From Hypsibius dujardini (lineage: Eukaryota; Tardigrada; Eutardigrada; Parachela; Hypsibiidae), in assembly GCA_001579985.1 (NCBI GenBank), contig LRSR01011875.1:1-64000 (forward strand): DNA of 64,000 nt, read 5' to 3'. How positions within the stretch are numbered: position 1 is the first letter of the stretch; each line of letters starts with the position of its first letter. The position numbers and the translations under genes are program-made. This document shows, piece by piece, positions 63,708 through 64,000 of the stretch. The notes under the pieces are model-generated. The model saw nothing but the letters and a program-made list of their open reading frames with translations. It was not told the DNA's origin and searched no databases.

Positions 63708-64000
63708 GGTTGGCACATGTATTTCCTTGTGCTAGACAGCCGTACTTTGCGGCGATGGCTTGACAGTCAAGACCACTGATCTCATCCGAGTTTGGGAAGT
63801 TATTGATGTTCCCTTCGAATGTGCCGGTGGCGGGCGTAGTCAAGGGATTTGTATAGGCCGTACCGCTGGTCATGTACTTAGTGTTGGGCACCATGGTGAT
63901 GCTGTTGAAGTCGAAGGGAGCCGCTGGAGTCGTCCCGAAGGGGAAGGTACTAGCCACGGTCGTCGGCAGCATTTGATAAGGGTCGAAGGCAGTGTAGAGC
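63708..64000 (-). CDS. Partial exon of a Thr-rich protein with three close Cys
   Basis: Open on the minus strand from the window edge to a strong donor (GCCAACC/GTAAGTAC at 63708/63707). The translated part is rich in Thr, Pro and Asn (TPATGTFEGNINNFPN) and ends with LDCQAIAAKYGCLAQGNTC, three Cys with even spacing that may begin a small disulphide domain. The 5' part lies beyond the window. Composition suggests an extracellular protein. No family recognised, and the downstream exons were not found. Confidence 0.5.

Overview
The window is eukaryotic, intron-rich animal DNA. The genes point to a chitin-bearing ecdysozoan: a cuticle-type chitin-binding (CBM14) protein fused to a GH18 domain, a GnRH/AKH/corazonin-type peptide receptor, an ATGL-type lipase and a thioredoxin reductase with a Cys-Cys tail instead of Cys-Sec. 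A tardigrade or another panarthropod is my best guess; nothing here proves the species. Coding exons are short and GC-balanced. Introns and spacers are AT-rich and carry many small transposons and (CTGT)n/(CAGA)n arrays.

Layout. From 1 to 7.6 kb there is no recognisable gene, only a GC-rich inverted repeat near 1.25-1.83 kb. From 8.1 to 16.3 kb (+) lies a divergent GnRH/AKH/corazonin-like GPCR in at least ten exons; its big introns carry a foldback element, a hairpin and three MITEs. From 18.57 to 21.14 kb lies a young pogo/Tigger-like DNA transposon with terminal inverted repeats of about 198 bp and a three-exon transposase on the minus strand. From 23.4 to 28.8 kb (+) lies a complete ten-exon ATGL/PNPLA2-type lipase (539 aa). 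From 29.8 to 32.7 kb (-) lies a four-exon secreted protein of 487 aa, rich in Tyr, Thr, Lys and Glu. From 34.8 to 36.0 kb lies a mariner-like element. From 36.1 to 42.9 kb (-) lies a protein kinase whose last exon joins in phase to three tandem leucine-rich modules of about 250 aa. From 44.6 to 51.2 kb (-) lies a 13-exon, 958-aa CBM14 / mucin-like / GH18 protein whose catalytic Glu is replaced by Leu. From 52.8 to 54.0 kb (+) lies a two-exon secreted protein of 154 aa. From 56.6 to 60.9 kb (+) lies a seven-exon thioredoxin reductase (562 aa) with a possible mitochondrial presequence upstream. At 63.7-64.0 kb (-) lies a partial Thr-rich exon cut by the window edge.

The genes are not an operon and share no single pathway. 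Three encode secreted products, two of them chitin- or cuticle-like. The others serve lipid mobilisation, redox and signalling. The most unusual items are the kinase-LRR fusion, the pseudo-chitinase, the Tyr/Lys-rich secreted polyampholyte, the receptor without DRY and NPxxY, and the alternating polarity of complementary tetranucleotide arrays in successive introns of two genes. All exon boundaries were read by eye from GT/AG sites, phase and family similarity; no transcript or database search was available.
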